A stretch of DNA of 64,000 nucleotides from an uncultured Nitrospiraceae bacterium (GCA_937139565.1 CAKZQH010000072.1:1-64000); one strand, 5' to 3'; counted from the first letter of the stretch, positions 43,917 through 52,306 are shown. Notes: generated by a model not told the origin, from the sequence alone. Program-made: numbers and translations.

Positions 43917-45008
43917 CTAAAAGCGTCTCCTTTTAATAAGAAGATAAAAAAACATTGGAGCACCAGCAAAAGAAGTAATTATACCCACTGGTAAAATGAC
44001 AGGTGCTATTATTGTCCTTGCAATTAGATCAGACAAAAGAAGAAGTAAAGCTCCAAAAAGAGCTGAATAGGGAATTAGAAATCTATGATCATTTCCTATC
44101 AGCAGTCTAACCAAATGAGGGGATATAAGTCCTATGAAGCCAATTATCCCAAGAAAAGCCGTGCATACTGAGACAACAAAAGCACTCATAAACATTCCAG
44201 ATATTCTGAGAAATTTCACATTTACTCCAAGGCTTTTTGCTACCTCATCTCCCCATAGGAGAGCATTAAAATTCCATCGGTGAAAGAGAAAGAAACCAAA
44301 GGTAAAAACAAAGGCAAACATCATTAGCTTATTTTCATGCCAACCTGCTTTCCCAATGTCTCCAAAGGTCCAGAAAACAGTAGCAGCAACTTGAAAATCC
44401 TGAGCAAAATATTGTAGGAACATAGTGGCAGAACCAAAAAGACTGCTTAGAGCCACTCCTGCAAGGATTATTGCTTCAGGAGTAATATTTCTTAAAAAAG
44501 AGAGAGAGAGAATAAGCCCAACTGTTAAAAGAGCTCCTAAAAAAGCTGAAATCACCACAGGATAACTTTTTATGACTGTAACAGCCTCTGTTCCATAAGA
44601 GTGCGCTTGTCCTGCACCAAGAACAATTATTGCAAAGGCTGCACCAAATGCAGCACCCTGAGAGACTCCAAGTGTAAAGGGAGATGCCAATGGGTTTCTG
44701 AGAACATTTTGCATTACTGCTCCTGCCATGCCCAGAGAAGCTCCTGCCAGCATAGCTCCAAGAGTGCGGGTTACTCTAATATTCCATATAACATAGGAGT
44801 TCTCGGAATTTCCCATTAATCCTCTCACTACTTCTGAGATTGAAAGATTTAGTGAGCCTGTTCCTATTGAAATAAAAGAAAGCACCACTAAACAGGCAAA
44901 TATTATAAAACCAACAACTCCCTTTACTCTAATTGATTTTAAATACTCTTTTGTTATAGAGTTTTTAACGAATTGTAATTCCCTTTTCTCCAAACTCAAC
45001 CTTTCCAT
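43917..45008 (-). CDS. FecCD-family ABC transporter permease (BtuC-like)
   Basis: The 363-residue membrane protein has about ten helices and family motifs RVTRTLGAMLAGASLGMAGA (about 79-98), NPLASPFTLGVSQGAAFGA and GFIGLISPHLVRLLIGNDHR. The permease works as a homodimer importing siderophores, heme, cobalamin or metal chelates. Its start overlaps the binding-protein gene by about 44 bases. A later start is possible, but the hydrophilic N-terminus before the first helix (about residue 30) is normal for some members. Confidence 0.9.
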   Translation of the reverse strand: MERLSLEKRELQFVKNSITKEYLKSIRVKGVVGFIIFACLVVLSFISIGTGSLNLSISEVVRGLMGNSENSYVIWNIRVTRTLGAMLAGASLGMAGAVMQNVLRNPLASPFTLGVSQGAAFGAAFAIIVLGAGQAHSYGTEAVTVIKSYPVVISAFLGALLTVGLILSLSFLRNITPEAIILAGVALSSLFGSATMFLQYFAQDFQVAATVFWTFGDIGKAGWHENKLMMFAFVFTFGFFLFHRWNFNALLWGDEVAKSLGVNVKFLRISGMFMSAFVVSVCTAFLGIIGFIGLISPHLVRLLIGNDHRFLIPYSALFGALLLLLSDLIARTIIAPVILPVGIITSFAGAPMFFYLLIKRRRF

Positions 45009-46053
45009 ATCCTCTGTATGCCCTCTTTAGTTCAGGAAATACATCTTTAAACAAAAATTTTCTCATAATCTCACCGCACTTTTTATCTATGTGAATATCT
45101 TTAAATCTATCAGGATAAAGGGTTTTTCCTATAAAGTATGAATTTGCAAAGAGAATTTCCAAATTAGTTCTATAAAAATTATAAGGAAAAACTGAATAAA
45201 CTCTTCCCTCCTTTACTGCTTTAAGTTTTTTATAAAACTCCTTGTTTTTTAAATAATCTTCATTTACGAGAGTAAGTCCGTTAGTGTCAATAAAAATATA
45301 GTCTGGATTCCAAAATAAAAGCTTTTCTTTATCTATAAAGATGTGCCCTTCCCTTCCTGTTTCATCTGCCACATTCTTCACATTTAACCATTTAAGAGGA
45401 GGATAATGAGCTTCTGTACTTGTAATACCATGGGATCCTCTTGCACTTATAGCACCCACGTAAACAGTAGGACTGATAGAGTTTTTTGTTCTTTTAATAA
45501 GGTCTAAAATAAGATTATCAATATAACTATTTAACTCTTGAGCTCTTTTTTCTCTTTGGAGTAATTTTCCAAGAAATATGAAAGTTCTCTTTATATCTTC
45601 AATTTTAAAGCCCTCTGGTCCTGCATAGTGAAGAACCACCACAGGAATTCCAGTTTTACTTTGTATAAGATTAGCATTTTCCATCTCAAAGGTAATAATT
45701 AAATCAGGTTTAACTGCAATAATTTTTTCAAAATCAGGGAGTTTTCCTGGCCCTCCCTCTCCTATGGTTGGAATTGTTTGAACTCTATCTTTTATTACAT
45801 TCCAGTATGCACGCCCTACTGCAGTATTTCCTCTCATTGAACCTTGCTTTTCCACATCCTCTACTCCAACCACCTGATCAAAAGCTTGTAAATAAACCAC
45901 ATAACGTAGTGATGCATTAAGCGCAACTATTCTATCAACTTTCTTTGGAATTTTTACCTCCCGACCTACCATATCCTTGATAGTTGTCCACTGTTCAGCA
46001 TGGGTGTTTGCTACTAACAGAAATAAAATAAATAAATACAAAACAAATCTCAT
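44965..46053 (-). CDS. periplasmic chelate-binding protein (FecB/BtuF type)
   Basis: The 362-residue product has a signal peptide (about 1-19, ending ANTHA) and a class III periplasmic binding fold: DMVGREVKIPKKVDRIVALN at about 27-46 and FEKIIAVKPDLIITFE. The long helix linking two lobes is typical. GHIFIDKEKLLFWNPDYIFID is the second lobe signature. It delivers the ligand to the permease; the ligand is not evident. Its ATG overlaps the TrmO-like stop by four bases. Confidence 0.88.
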   Translation of the reverse strand: MRFVLYLFILFLLVANTHAEQWTTIKDMVGREVKIPKKVDRIVALNASLRYVVYLQAFDQVVGVEDVEKQGSMRGNTAVGRAYWNVIKDRVQTIPTIGEGGPGKLPDFEKIIAVKPDLIITFEMENANLIQSKTGIPVVVLHYAGPEGFKIEDIKRTFIFLGKLLQREKRAQELNSYIDNLILDLIKRTKNSISPTVYVGAISARGSHGITSTEAHYPPLKWLNVKNVADETGREGHIFIDKEKLLFWNPDYIFIDTNGLTLVNEDYLKNKEFYKKLKAVKEGRVYSVFPYNFYRTNLEILFANSYFIGKTLYPDRFKDIHIDKKCGEIMRKFLFKDVFPELKRAYRGYGKVEFGEKGITIR

Positions 46054-46463
46054 CTTTTATCCTCCGAAGACTTATATTCTATGTAGGGTTTTATATCAAG
46101 CACGGGAGTGCCATCAAACATATCAAGTCTTTTTACTTTAATTACATTCTCCTTAACCTCAAGCACATCAACTACAGAAAGTCCAATTGGATTTGGCCTA
46201 TGGGGTGAGCAAGTACTGAACACACCCTTTCTCTCCTCAAGATGAGGAGGTTTTTGTATAAGTTTGTCTTTAGTAAAGGGGGGAGATTTGTGAAATACGA
46301 ATATGACCACAATTTTATCGGTAGGATTTATGTCTTTGAGACCGTCAATATACTCTGGTTCAATAACAATCTCTCCCTCCACTTCAGAGACTGTCCAATG
46401 CCTTGGTACAGCCTCGGAATATGTTCTGACATAGCCTATAGGTTTGAAATTATACTCATCCAT
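46050..46463 (-). CDS. TrmO/TsaA-family protein (YaeB-like)
   Basis: The 137-residue beta-barrel protein has the family start KPIGYVRTYSE, VVIFVFHKSPPFTKDKL and the diagnostic STCSPHRPNPIGLSVVDVLEV (about 82-102). E. coli TrmO uses SAM to N6-methylate t6A37 of tRNA-Thr. This short form lacks the C-terminal domain of TrmO and lies inside a metal uptake operon, overlapping both neighbours. Another methyltransferase substrate is therefore possible. Confidence 0.8.
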   Translation of the reverse strand: MDEYNFKPIGYVRTYSEAVPRHWTVSEVEGEIVIEPEYIDGLKDINPTDKIVVIFVFHKSPPFTKDKLIQKPPHLEERKGVFSTCSPHRPNPIGLSVVDVLEVKENVIKVKRLDMFDGTPVLDIKPYIEYKSSEDKR

Positions 46464-47238
46464 TCATTTTCTCCACAAATTTCTCAATTGATGTGAATAT
46501 TTCATCACTATCAATAACTTTTCCCTCAATGGAAGCTCTATATACAAGAGGTGAAAAATAAATCATTCCTGAAAGTGGCAGAGCTTTTCTATTGATAACA
46601 TCTTTAACAGCCTCCTCATTTTCGGGGAATACTTTGTTTACGAGAAAATAAACCCTTTTATCCATCTGATCTGCAAGGGAGACTATTTTTTGGGCTACTT
46701 CAATGGAATCTAAATAAGGCTCAGCAACTACCACTATCGTGTCAATTCCCTTTTCAACACCTCTTCCAAAATGTTCTATACCTGCCTCAGTATCAACTAT
46801 TATTATTTCATTTTCTTTTAATTGGATTTTTTCAAGAAACTCTCTACTAATAATACCCATTGGACAGGCACATCCCTCTAAGGGCTCTTTGATTTTTCCT
46901 ATATTTATGAGGGAGATTGAACCGTTTACCTTTAAAAATTCCGGTGGGATATCATGCAATTGAAAGGTTTCTTTTTCTATGACACTCATCTTAGATTCCT
47001 TGTTACCTGATTGAAATCTCTTTATAATGCTCTGTTGAACCATTTTCTTTCCACCGAGAAAATCCATGAAGGCTTGTGGTGGCTCATCATATCCAAAGAG
47101 ACGATAAAGACTTTGATTGCTTTCATCGGTATCAATTACAATAACGCTATAACCCTTTTTCGCTAAAACCTTAGATAAAGCATAGGTGATAAAGCTTTTT
47201 CCTACTCCACCTTTTCCGCAAACAGCAATTTTTTTCAT
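46456..47238 (-). CDS. CooC/MinD-type P-loop ATPase with CxC motif
   Basis: From ATG 47238 (MKKIAVCGKGG; AAGGAG lies seven bases upstream and overlaps a less likely earlier ATG) the product is 260 residues. It has a deviant Walker A KGGVGKS (about 9-15), DTDESNQSLYRLFG and IIIVDTEAGIEHFGRGVEKG. A Cys-x-Cys pair (GCACPMG, about residues 123 and 125) matches the metal-binding pair of CooC, which loads nickel into carbon monoxide dehydrogenase. Metal insertion or trafficking is the likely role; no CODH gene is present here. It sits between the FmdE-domain and TrmO-like genes. Confidence 0.82.
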   Translation of the reverse strand: MKKIAVCGKGGVGKSFITYALSKVLAKKGYSVIVIDTDESNQSLYRLFGYDEPPQAFMDFLGGKKMVQQSIIKRFQSGNKESKMSVIEKETFQLHDIPPEFLKVNGSISLINIGKIKEPLEGCACPMGIISREFLEKIQLKENEIIIVDTEAGIEHFGRGVEKGIDTIVVVAEPYLDSIEVAQKIVSLADQMDKRVYFLVNKVFPENEEAVKDVINRKALPLSGMIYFSPLVYRASIEGKVIDSDEIFTSIEKFVEKMNG

Positions 47239-47253
47239 ACTTTTCTCCTTCAT

Positions 47254-48264
47254 TTAATTACACTTCCATAAATCAAAGCTTTTTAAAATATTCATATCTA
47301 CATCAAAAAAAGACTCTGGATCAAAGTTATCTAATGTTTTAGTTTTCAATGGTCGCACATATCTTTTGTAATCCTTTTCATTTTCTACCATCCACTCTAT
47401 TAGTTTTAACCTTTCTTGGAAAGTTTTTCCCTCCTTAACTCCTGCGTCTTTTCTTAGCTCATCCCAGAGAAATTCAATTACTAATGCTTCTGCCTCTTTT
47501 TTCTTCGGAGAATATCTGATGTAGATACCAGCAAGATTCATAGCTCCATCTACTAAGCATTTTTTACTCTTCTCTGAGATGGGAATTACTAATAGATTTC
47601 TCTTGCCAGCTGTTGTATTGAGTATGCTCTGTATAGCATCATCCTTACACCAAGAAGGGATGGAGACTATTAAATAGCGTTGCTCTGAAGATAAGGGGAA
47701 ACTTTCAAGCAAATACTTTGATATCCATAATCCGCTTAAAACACCAGGACACAAATGGTCATGAAACTGAACGGAATTTCTTAATTCGAGAGACATTCCC
47801 TTTTTCCAGGCTACAACTATGGGTAAAAACTTATAACCCCTGCCGTTCAAAAGATTTTTGACCTTATCCTCTGTATTGTTGAGAGAGGTTGTTAAAAATT
47901 TTTCAAAACTCTGAAAACTCAGTGAATTATTTTGATCCTTAATATAAACTGCCTTGTCTAGCAATGAATCGTAGACAAAAATAAAGAGTGAACTATTGAC
48001 AGAATCATGAATGTTTATAATATTTCCAAGACTCATGTCAGCGTAATTAGAGAGAATGGACAAAAGGTTAATTGTGTCTTTACTTTTGAACTTTACCTGA
48101 CCAGCATTGGTTATTATCAAAGTTTCCTTATAGTGAGTTTGTTTAAATTCTTGCTCCAAAACATTTTTAACTTCTTTTAGCAGATAATGATCTCTATCCT
48201 CTGAATAGGAAGTAGTAACTGATAAAATTATCACGATAAAAATGAGCAATACTTTTTTCAACAT
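47254..48264 (-). CDS. secreted FmdE-domain protein
   Basis: The start is ATG 48264 (MLKKVLLIFI) with GAGGAGG six bases upstream; the longer TTG frame is rejected. The product of about 336 residues has a signal peptide (about 1-22). An FmdE-like domain around residues 165-290 contains FHDHLCPGVLSGLW with the His/Cys metal ligands and SIPSWCKDDAIQ. FmdE domains bind zinc or other metals and occur with formylmethanofuran dehydrogenase and in bacterial metal loci. Secretion and position right after the TonB receptor suggest periplasmic metal or chelate handling. Confidence 0.75.
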   Translation of the reverse strand: MLKKVLLIFIVIILSVTTSYSEDRDHYLLKEVKNVLEQEFKQTHYKETLIITNAGQVKFKSKDTINLLSILSNYADMSLGNIINIHDSVNSSLFIFVYDSLLDKAVYIKDQNNSLSFQSFEKFLTTSLNNTEDKVKNLLNGRGYKFLPIVVAWKKGMSLELRNSVQFHDHLCPGVLSGLWISKYLLESFPLSSEQRYLIVSIPSWCKDDAIQSILNTTAGKRNLLVIPISEKSKKCLVDGAMNLAGIYIRYSPKKKEAEALVIEFLWDELRKDAGVKEGKTFQERLKLIEWMVENEKDYKRYVRPLKTKTLDNFDPESFFDVDMNILKSFDLWKCN

Positions 48265-48275
48265 TTCATTCCTCC

Positions 48276-49880
48276 TCAAAAACTAAATGCTACAGAGCCA
48301 TAAACACTAAAGGGTGCACCGGGATAGTAATCTGGACTTACTATGTATTTCTTATCAAAGAGGTTATAAAACTCAAGAGCAAATCTTACATCCTGAATAG
48401 GACCGATCTTTTTAATGTTGTATGCGCATTTTAAATCAACCACGAAGTATGAAGGCATTTTTTCGTCATGAGCAAGGTCTCCATACCTTTTACCAATAAA
48501 TCTAACAGTAGGAGTAAGCTCAAACCCTTTATAATTTAAAATCACTCCTGATGTAAACATCCATTCAGGAACATCTATCACTTGCTTGCCATCGGTTTTA
48601 TAAAGCTTTCCTGCACTTACTATATCTCCATCATATTTAAGTTTTGTATAGGTAGGGTTAAAGAAGAAAGTAACATAGTCAGAGAAAATTATATTACTTC
48701 CAAGTTCAAATCCGTATCCCTTAGCTTTACCTACAAAGGTCTGATAGCTTACTGGATTACCTTGGAATTTAAGAAGTTGTGATGGATTATCAGGATCTTT
48801 CCATCCTGGTGTTATGGGTGTCCTAAGGTTTTTGTGTTTAGAGAAAAAGATTGTTGGATAGAGTTCTATTCTGGAAGTCCTGAATCTTAAACCTATATCA
48901 AGATTATCAGTTTTTTCTGGATTATACTCTTTGAAAAGATCCTGCATGGTTATACCCATTTTCTGAAATTTTGAGTAGAGATTGTAATATAGATTCACAA
49001 TAGGCATATAAGCATAAGGTTGTTGAAAGGTTCTTCCAAAACTTGAATAGATCTCTAAGGAATCAGTAATAGTATAGGACAAACCTGCCGTTGGAAGCCA
49101 TACATCGTATGATTGACCACCATAATCTAATTTGCTCTCTCTTTGAGGATAGGGATTACCAGAAGAGTCATAAGATGTAATGTAACCTTCATTGTCAGAT
49201 TCTTTTAATTTTAAATATTTAAGCCCAACCTGCCAATTGAATCTATCAATATTCCCTGCTAATTTTACATAGGGACTATAACGGTAACTATCGTTTATGC
49301 TTTTTGTATACCTACCCCAGCCCACAAAGGTTTTCGAACCATCTGGATTGAGCCAGTAGTTCTTTGTTGGTTCATCATCCCAACTTTGTTTTTCATACTG
49401 AAACCCTGCAAGTGCCTTAATTTTTTCAAATTCAGCAACAATTTCTGAAATAGCTCCCCATCTTTTAACTGTCCACTTACTTATTTGTATCCCAGGATTT
49501 GAACCAGTACGTCCTGAAACCTTATCAGAACCACTTGTCTCTTCTTTTTCTTCTTCTCGGTAGTAAGGTTTTAAGGCAATCTTAAAATTTTCGCTTAATT
49601 TTAAGGTTATAAATGAAAAAATATCATAGTTTGTCCATTTAAGTTTCTGATAGTCATAATAAAGCCAATCCTTGGAGGGATTTCTAAAAAGCTCTGTGTT
49701 ATAATCAAATCTTCTATATTCATCAAGGTCCTTTGCTTGCGCATAGGTTAGATTTCTGTATTTGTGATGTTTAATTTCATTAAAGTTTGCCCACATTTTA
49801 ACTTCTAAAAGATCTCCAAATGGTTGAACAAACGTTAAATTTACATTGTTTCTTGGCCCAATTTTACCCTCACCCTCCAT
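48276..49880 (-). CDS. TonB-dependent receptor, C-terminal barrel part (frameshifted gene)
   Basis: This 534-residue frame holds most of a TonB-dependent outer-membrane barrel: alternating aromatic strands, LEIYSSFGRTFQQPY and LKCAYN, and the terminal strand ending YGSVAFSF with final Phe, the Bam recognition signal. It has no signal peptide or plug. The plug is encoded in the overlapping upstream frame (49841-50521). One extra base near 49875 would join them as Lys-Trp-Arg-Gly-Glu-Gly-Lys-Ile-Gly-Pro-Arg. The ATG at 49880 is therefore probably not a true start. Confidence 0.85.
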   Translation of the reverse strand: MEGEGKIGPRNNVNLTFVQPFGDLLEVKMWANFNEIKHHKYRNLTYAQAKDLDEYRRFDYNTELFRNPSKDWLYYDYQKLKWTNYDIFSFITLKLSENFKIALKPYYREEEKEETSGSDKVSGRTGSNPGIQISKWTVKRWGAISEIVAEFEKIKALAGFQYEKQSWDDEPTKNYWLNPDGSKTFVGWGRYTKSINDSYRYSPYVKLAGNIDRFNWQVGLKYLKLKESDNEGYITSYDSSGNPYPQRESKLDYGGQSYDVWLPTAGLSYTITDSLEIYSSFGRTFQQPYAYMPIVNLYYNLYSKFQKMGITMQDLFKEYNPEKTDNLDIGLRFRTSRIELYPTIFFSKHKNLRTPITPGWKDPDNPSQLLKFQGNPVSYQTFVGKAKGYGFELGSNIIFSDYVTFFFNPTYTKLKYDGDIVSAGKLYKTDGKQVIDVPEWMFTSGVILNYKGFELTPTVRFIGKRYGDLAHDEKMPSYFVVDLKCAYNIKKIGPIQDVRFALEFYNLFDKKYIVSPDYYPGAPFSVYGSVAFSF

Positions 49881-50521
49881 TTTTCCTCCTCTGCATATGA
49901 GTAAGAAAGAGAAATTTTAGTGCCCAGATTATTAATTTTTCCGGAATCCAATCTAATAAAGCTCTTCGTATAATTAAAGCTACCAACAATTTGTTTCAGT
50001 GTGAGATTAAACTTATCCATTGCCCAAAGAGGTCTAAGTTGAATAGTTCCACCTCTTGTTCCAGCTCCAGGTCCAAGATCAGCCGGCACTGCTCCTTTGT
50101 AAAGAGCAATTCCTTCGAAATTCTCAAGATCAAGTATGTATGTTCTTGGACCTATTGGATTTCCACCGTAAATTGGAATACCTTCAACAGACATACTTCC
50201 AAGAGACCCACCTACCCCTCTTACTCTAACAGCCATCTGCGTCGATGCCATGTTTGCAGGATCAGGACTTTCGAACATAACGCCAGGAAAAATTCCTATA
50301 GCATTCCAGACATTTGTAGAAGATGCAGTTCCACCAAGTTTAATTCCCTCTCTTGTTAACTCCATACCAGTGAAAACTGTCTCTGCAGTCTCTTTTGTTG
50401 GTGCTAATATTCTTTCACCGGTTACCACAATCTCCTCAAGTTTTTCATCCTTTGTTTCAGAAAAAGCCGGTGATGAAAAAATAAAGAATAAAGACAAAAA
50501 CATGACCACATAATAAATCAT
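49841..50521 (-). CDS. TonB-dependent receptor, signal peptide and plug part (frameshifted gene)
   Basis: The 226-residue frame has a signal peptide (about 1-21, ending AFS), the TonB box EEIVVTGER (about 29-37) and a plug domain (about 45-170; TQMAVRVRGVGGSLGSMSVEG and GAGTRGGTIQLRPL). It reaches the first barrel strands before running into a 22-residue out-of-frame tail. GGAGGGG (50530-50536) lies about eight bases before ATG 50521, and it is the target of an anti-Shine-Dalgarno helix in the leader. With the next frame it makes a receptor of about 750 residues for a chelate. Confidence 0.85.
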   Translation of the reverse strand: MIYYVVMFLSLFFIFSSPAFSETKDEKLEEIVVTGERILAPTKETAETVFTGMELTREGIKLGGTASSTNVWNAIGIFPGVMFESPDPANMASTQMAVRVRGVGGSLGSMSVEGIPIYGGNPIGPRTYILDLENFEGIALYKGAVPADLGPGAGTRGGTIQLRPLWAMDKFNLTLKQIVGSFNYTKSFIRLDSGKINNLGTKISLSYSYAEEEKWRVRVKLGQETM

Positions 50522-50523
50522 AG

Positions 50524-50660
50524 CTATACCCCTCCAAAATTTTTTATAACTCCCTTCTTGAGAGGTATAGACCCTTCATGAGTCTCTTACAAACAAAAAA
50601 GCCGTGCAGAGCATTAAGCTCCATCACGGCCTTCATGACCAGTTAAACCCTTCGTGGGAT
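50524..50660 (-). promoter_or_regulatory. structured 5' leader, candidate tandem riboswitch of the uptake operon
   Basis: On the minus strand, four hairpins carry similar pentaloops: CCC-ACGAA-GGG (50648-50658), GGTC-ATGAA-GGCC (50628-50640), GACTC-ATGAA-GGGTC (50570-50584) and CTCTC-AAGAA-GGGAG (50550-50564). They form two pairs spaced by seven and five bases. The 3' arm of hairpin 2 shares bases 50628-50630 with the 5' arm of an intrinsic terminator (50595-50630), so the two exclude each other. The 5' arm of hairpin 4 is part of CTATACCTCTC (50560-50570). That stretch pairs over 11 bases (one G-U) with GAGGGGTATAG (50524-50534), which contains the ribosome binding site. The ligand is unknown. 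Confidence 0.6.
50595..50630 (-). terminator. leader intrinsic terminator
   Basis: On the minus strand GCCGTG (50625-50630) pairs with CACGGC (50601-50606). An inner GAGC/GCTC stem strengthens it, and it is followed by TTTTTTG. It lies about 75 bases upstream of the TonB receptor start and so would abort transcription before the operon. Its 5' arm overlaps leader hairpin 2. Confidence 0.8.
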
Positions 50661-50665
50661 AGAAA

Positions 50666-50695
50666 ATTAAAACATATAAATACAATCTTCGTCAA
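50666..50695 (-). promoter_or_regulatory. sigma70-type promoter of the uptake operon leader
   Basis: The minus strand reads TTGACG (50690-50695), an 18-base spacer and TTTAAT (50666-50671). These match the consensus at five of six positions each. Initiation about seven bases later would start the RNA at or just before leader hairpin 1 (50658), which supports the leader model. Confidence 0.55.
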
Positions 50696-50936
50696 GTAAC
50701 TATTCGAATTTGTAAATACCTTTTTCTTAGCCAAAGATTATTCTATATGATTTAAACAGGTATATTTAGTCTATGTTGTCATAAAGTATCCAAATCGCCA
50801 TAGATACTCAAAAGCTTCAACTTTAATACCTTTATAAGGGTCTAATATAGGGGTCCGACATTAATCTTATTTCTCCTGATCCATACTTTGAATATCTTCT
50901 CTATATGCTCCTGATTTTTTGCTCAACCCGACTTCA

Positions 50937-51420
50937 TCAATTTAGGGCATATTTTATTTAAGAAAACTAAATATTTCAGAGACTCATATTTTCCTTTTCC
51001 ACTTAATGTAGTCTACTGTCTTTCGTACTTTTCAAAGCCAATTTCTCTCTTACTTTGTTTACTAATATCAAAAATCTTTACCTGTAAAACTTGAATCAAA
51101 ATATGAATACTATCTCTGTTGATTTCTGGTTTTAATCCATTGTATTCTACATATAATCTTTCTGCTATGAGGGTATCACGATTAACAAAAGACAAGGTTC
51201 TAATGAGATTAGTAAAGGATAGAGAAACCTATGAGGGAGAGAATAAAGGCAGGAAGGAGATGTCTGAGAACATAGCGTATGCATTTTGTCACTGTGAGCC
51301 TCTCGATGAGGCAAAGCAGTCTCTGATACCTCTTACATGTCACTGCGAGGGACTCGATGTCCCGAAGCAGTCTCTAAGTAAAACCTATGAAAAGGTGACG
51401 ACGAGATCCCTTCATAAGAT
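50937..51420. repeat. repeat block B, degenerate IS segment with REP-like units
   Basis: The block is about 90 percent identical by eye to 58588-59010 of copy C from CCCGACTTCATCAATTTAGG onward. The minus strand retains a short transposase-like stretch ending LNKICPKLMKSG, similar to the remnant of copy A. It ends in two forward REP-like units (51288-51324 and 51340-51376) and half a reverse unit (51401-51418). The short frames through it (51013-51195, 51119-51496) are not genes. Bases 50700-50936 between the operon promoter and this block hold no supported gene. Confidence 0.7.
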
Positions 51421-51526
51421 TTATAAACTTATTTTAAAAACACTCCATTTTACCAATCGCATCAATAACTACAATTTCTGCTTTTTGAAAATGTAAGGAC
51501 CTTAAAAAAACTCAAATCCTTATACA

Positions 51527-51726
51527 TCAACAAATATTTCCCCACTCTATACTTGTTTTAATATTCGCATGGGAGAGAATCTTTTTCTGTTTAGATAAAC
51601 TTACCAGCTCAAAGCCTAATCTGTCTTTTTCCTTTATCTCCTGTGTGAAAAATCCCGCTGGTGGGTAACTGGAAAGGGCTTCTGACAATTTTTTTATCAT
51701 CTCATCAAAGCCTTTTAAATAGGCTA
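51527..51726 (-). pseudogene. fragment of a THEP1-type nucleoside-triphosphatase gene
   Basis: The minus strand reads 65 codons between two TGA stops. The peptide PPAGFFTQEIKEKDRLGFEL and the following LVSLSKQKKILSHANIK match the central part of NTPase THEP1 (PF03266), with its GFFTxEIRE...GFELVSL...LAH pattern. The P-loop that should precede it and the C-terminal Walker B half are both missing. It abuts the 3' end of the DUF4126 gene. I read it as a relic left after the repeat block moved in. Confidence 0.6.
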
Positions 51727-51727
51727 A

Positions 51728-52306
51728 TCAGTTAGATTTTCTCCTTCTGAAAATACTCTTTCCCACCTTTATAAAAAGGACTCCACCTAAAGCTAATACA
51801 AATATAAAACCAATTAAAGGAAGTACAATTGCAAAAGCTGAAACCATAGCTGACATTACTAACTCTGAAGTGGAAAGAACAGGATTACCGATACCGCCTG
51901 TAAATAGCGATGATTTAGCCCTAAGCGCTGTTGTAGCACCCTGCATGATACCTGCGATACCACCGCCTGCTATAATTGCAACCAGCCATTTCATCACAGG
52001 TGGTATGTCTGTTATTACTGACGCGGATGCTATTATCCCGGCAATTACAGAAATTGGAGATGCGATAGTATCCATCAGGTTGTCAAGCCATGGAATATAA
52101 TAAGCAATTACCTCAAATACTGTCGCTGTTGCAAAAGCCATAAGTGCGTAGTTGCTTCCTATCCATTCAAACTCAGGTGATAAATTGACAAGCCCATAAT
52201 TAGAAACCAAGCTTAATAAAAGCAAAGGGACAAAAATCCTAAATCCGCACGCAGCACTTAAACCTATTCCCGTTATTATGGCTAAAACTGTATCAATGTT
52301 ATCCAT
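51728..52306 (-). CDS. DUF4126 integral membrane protein
   Basis: The 192-residue protein has about five hydrophobic segments. It matches the DUF4126 pattern: GIGLSAACGFRIFVPLLLLS at about 13-32, a conserved Asp region YYIPWLDNLMDTIASPISVIAG, and the Gly-rich IIAGGGIAGIMQGATTALRA. It ends in a basic tail RRRKSN. The function of the family is unknown. It appears to be transcribed alone. Confidence 0.75.
   Translation of the reverse strand: MDNIDTVLAIITGIGLSAACGFRIFVPLLLLSLVSNYGLVNLSPEFEWIGSNYALMAFATATVFEVIAYYIPWLDNLMDTIASPISVIAGIIASASVITDIPPVMKWLVAIIAGGGIAGIMQGATTALRAKSSLFTGGIGNPVLSTSELVMSAMVSAFAIVLPLIGFIFVLALGGVLFIKVGKSIFRRRKSN

Noticed and set aside
50522-50700. Cobalamin, Moco or NiCo riboswitch in the leader of the uptake operon
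   Set aside because: No B12-box-like GCCACTG, Moco or NiCo consensus blocks were found. The hairpin pattern is different, so it was left unclassified.
51119-51496. Plus-strand frame with Cys-His-Cys-Glu repeats, and the minus-strand frames at 51013-51195 and 58674-58856
   Set aside because: They are translations of the dispersed repeat block. The same peptides recur wherever the DNA repeat occurs, without ribosome sites.
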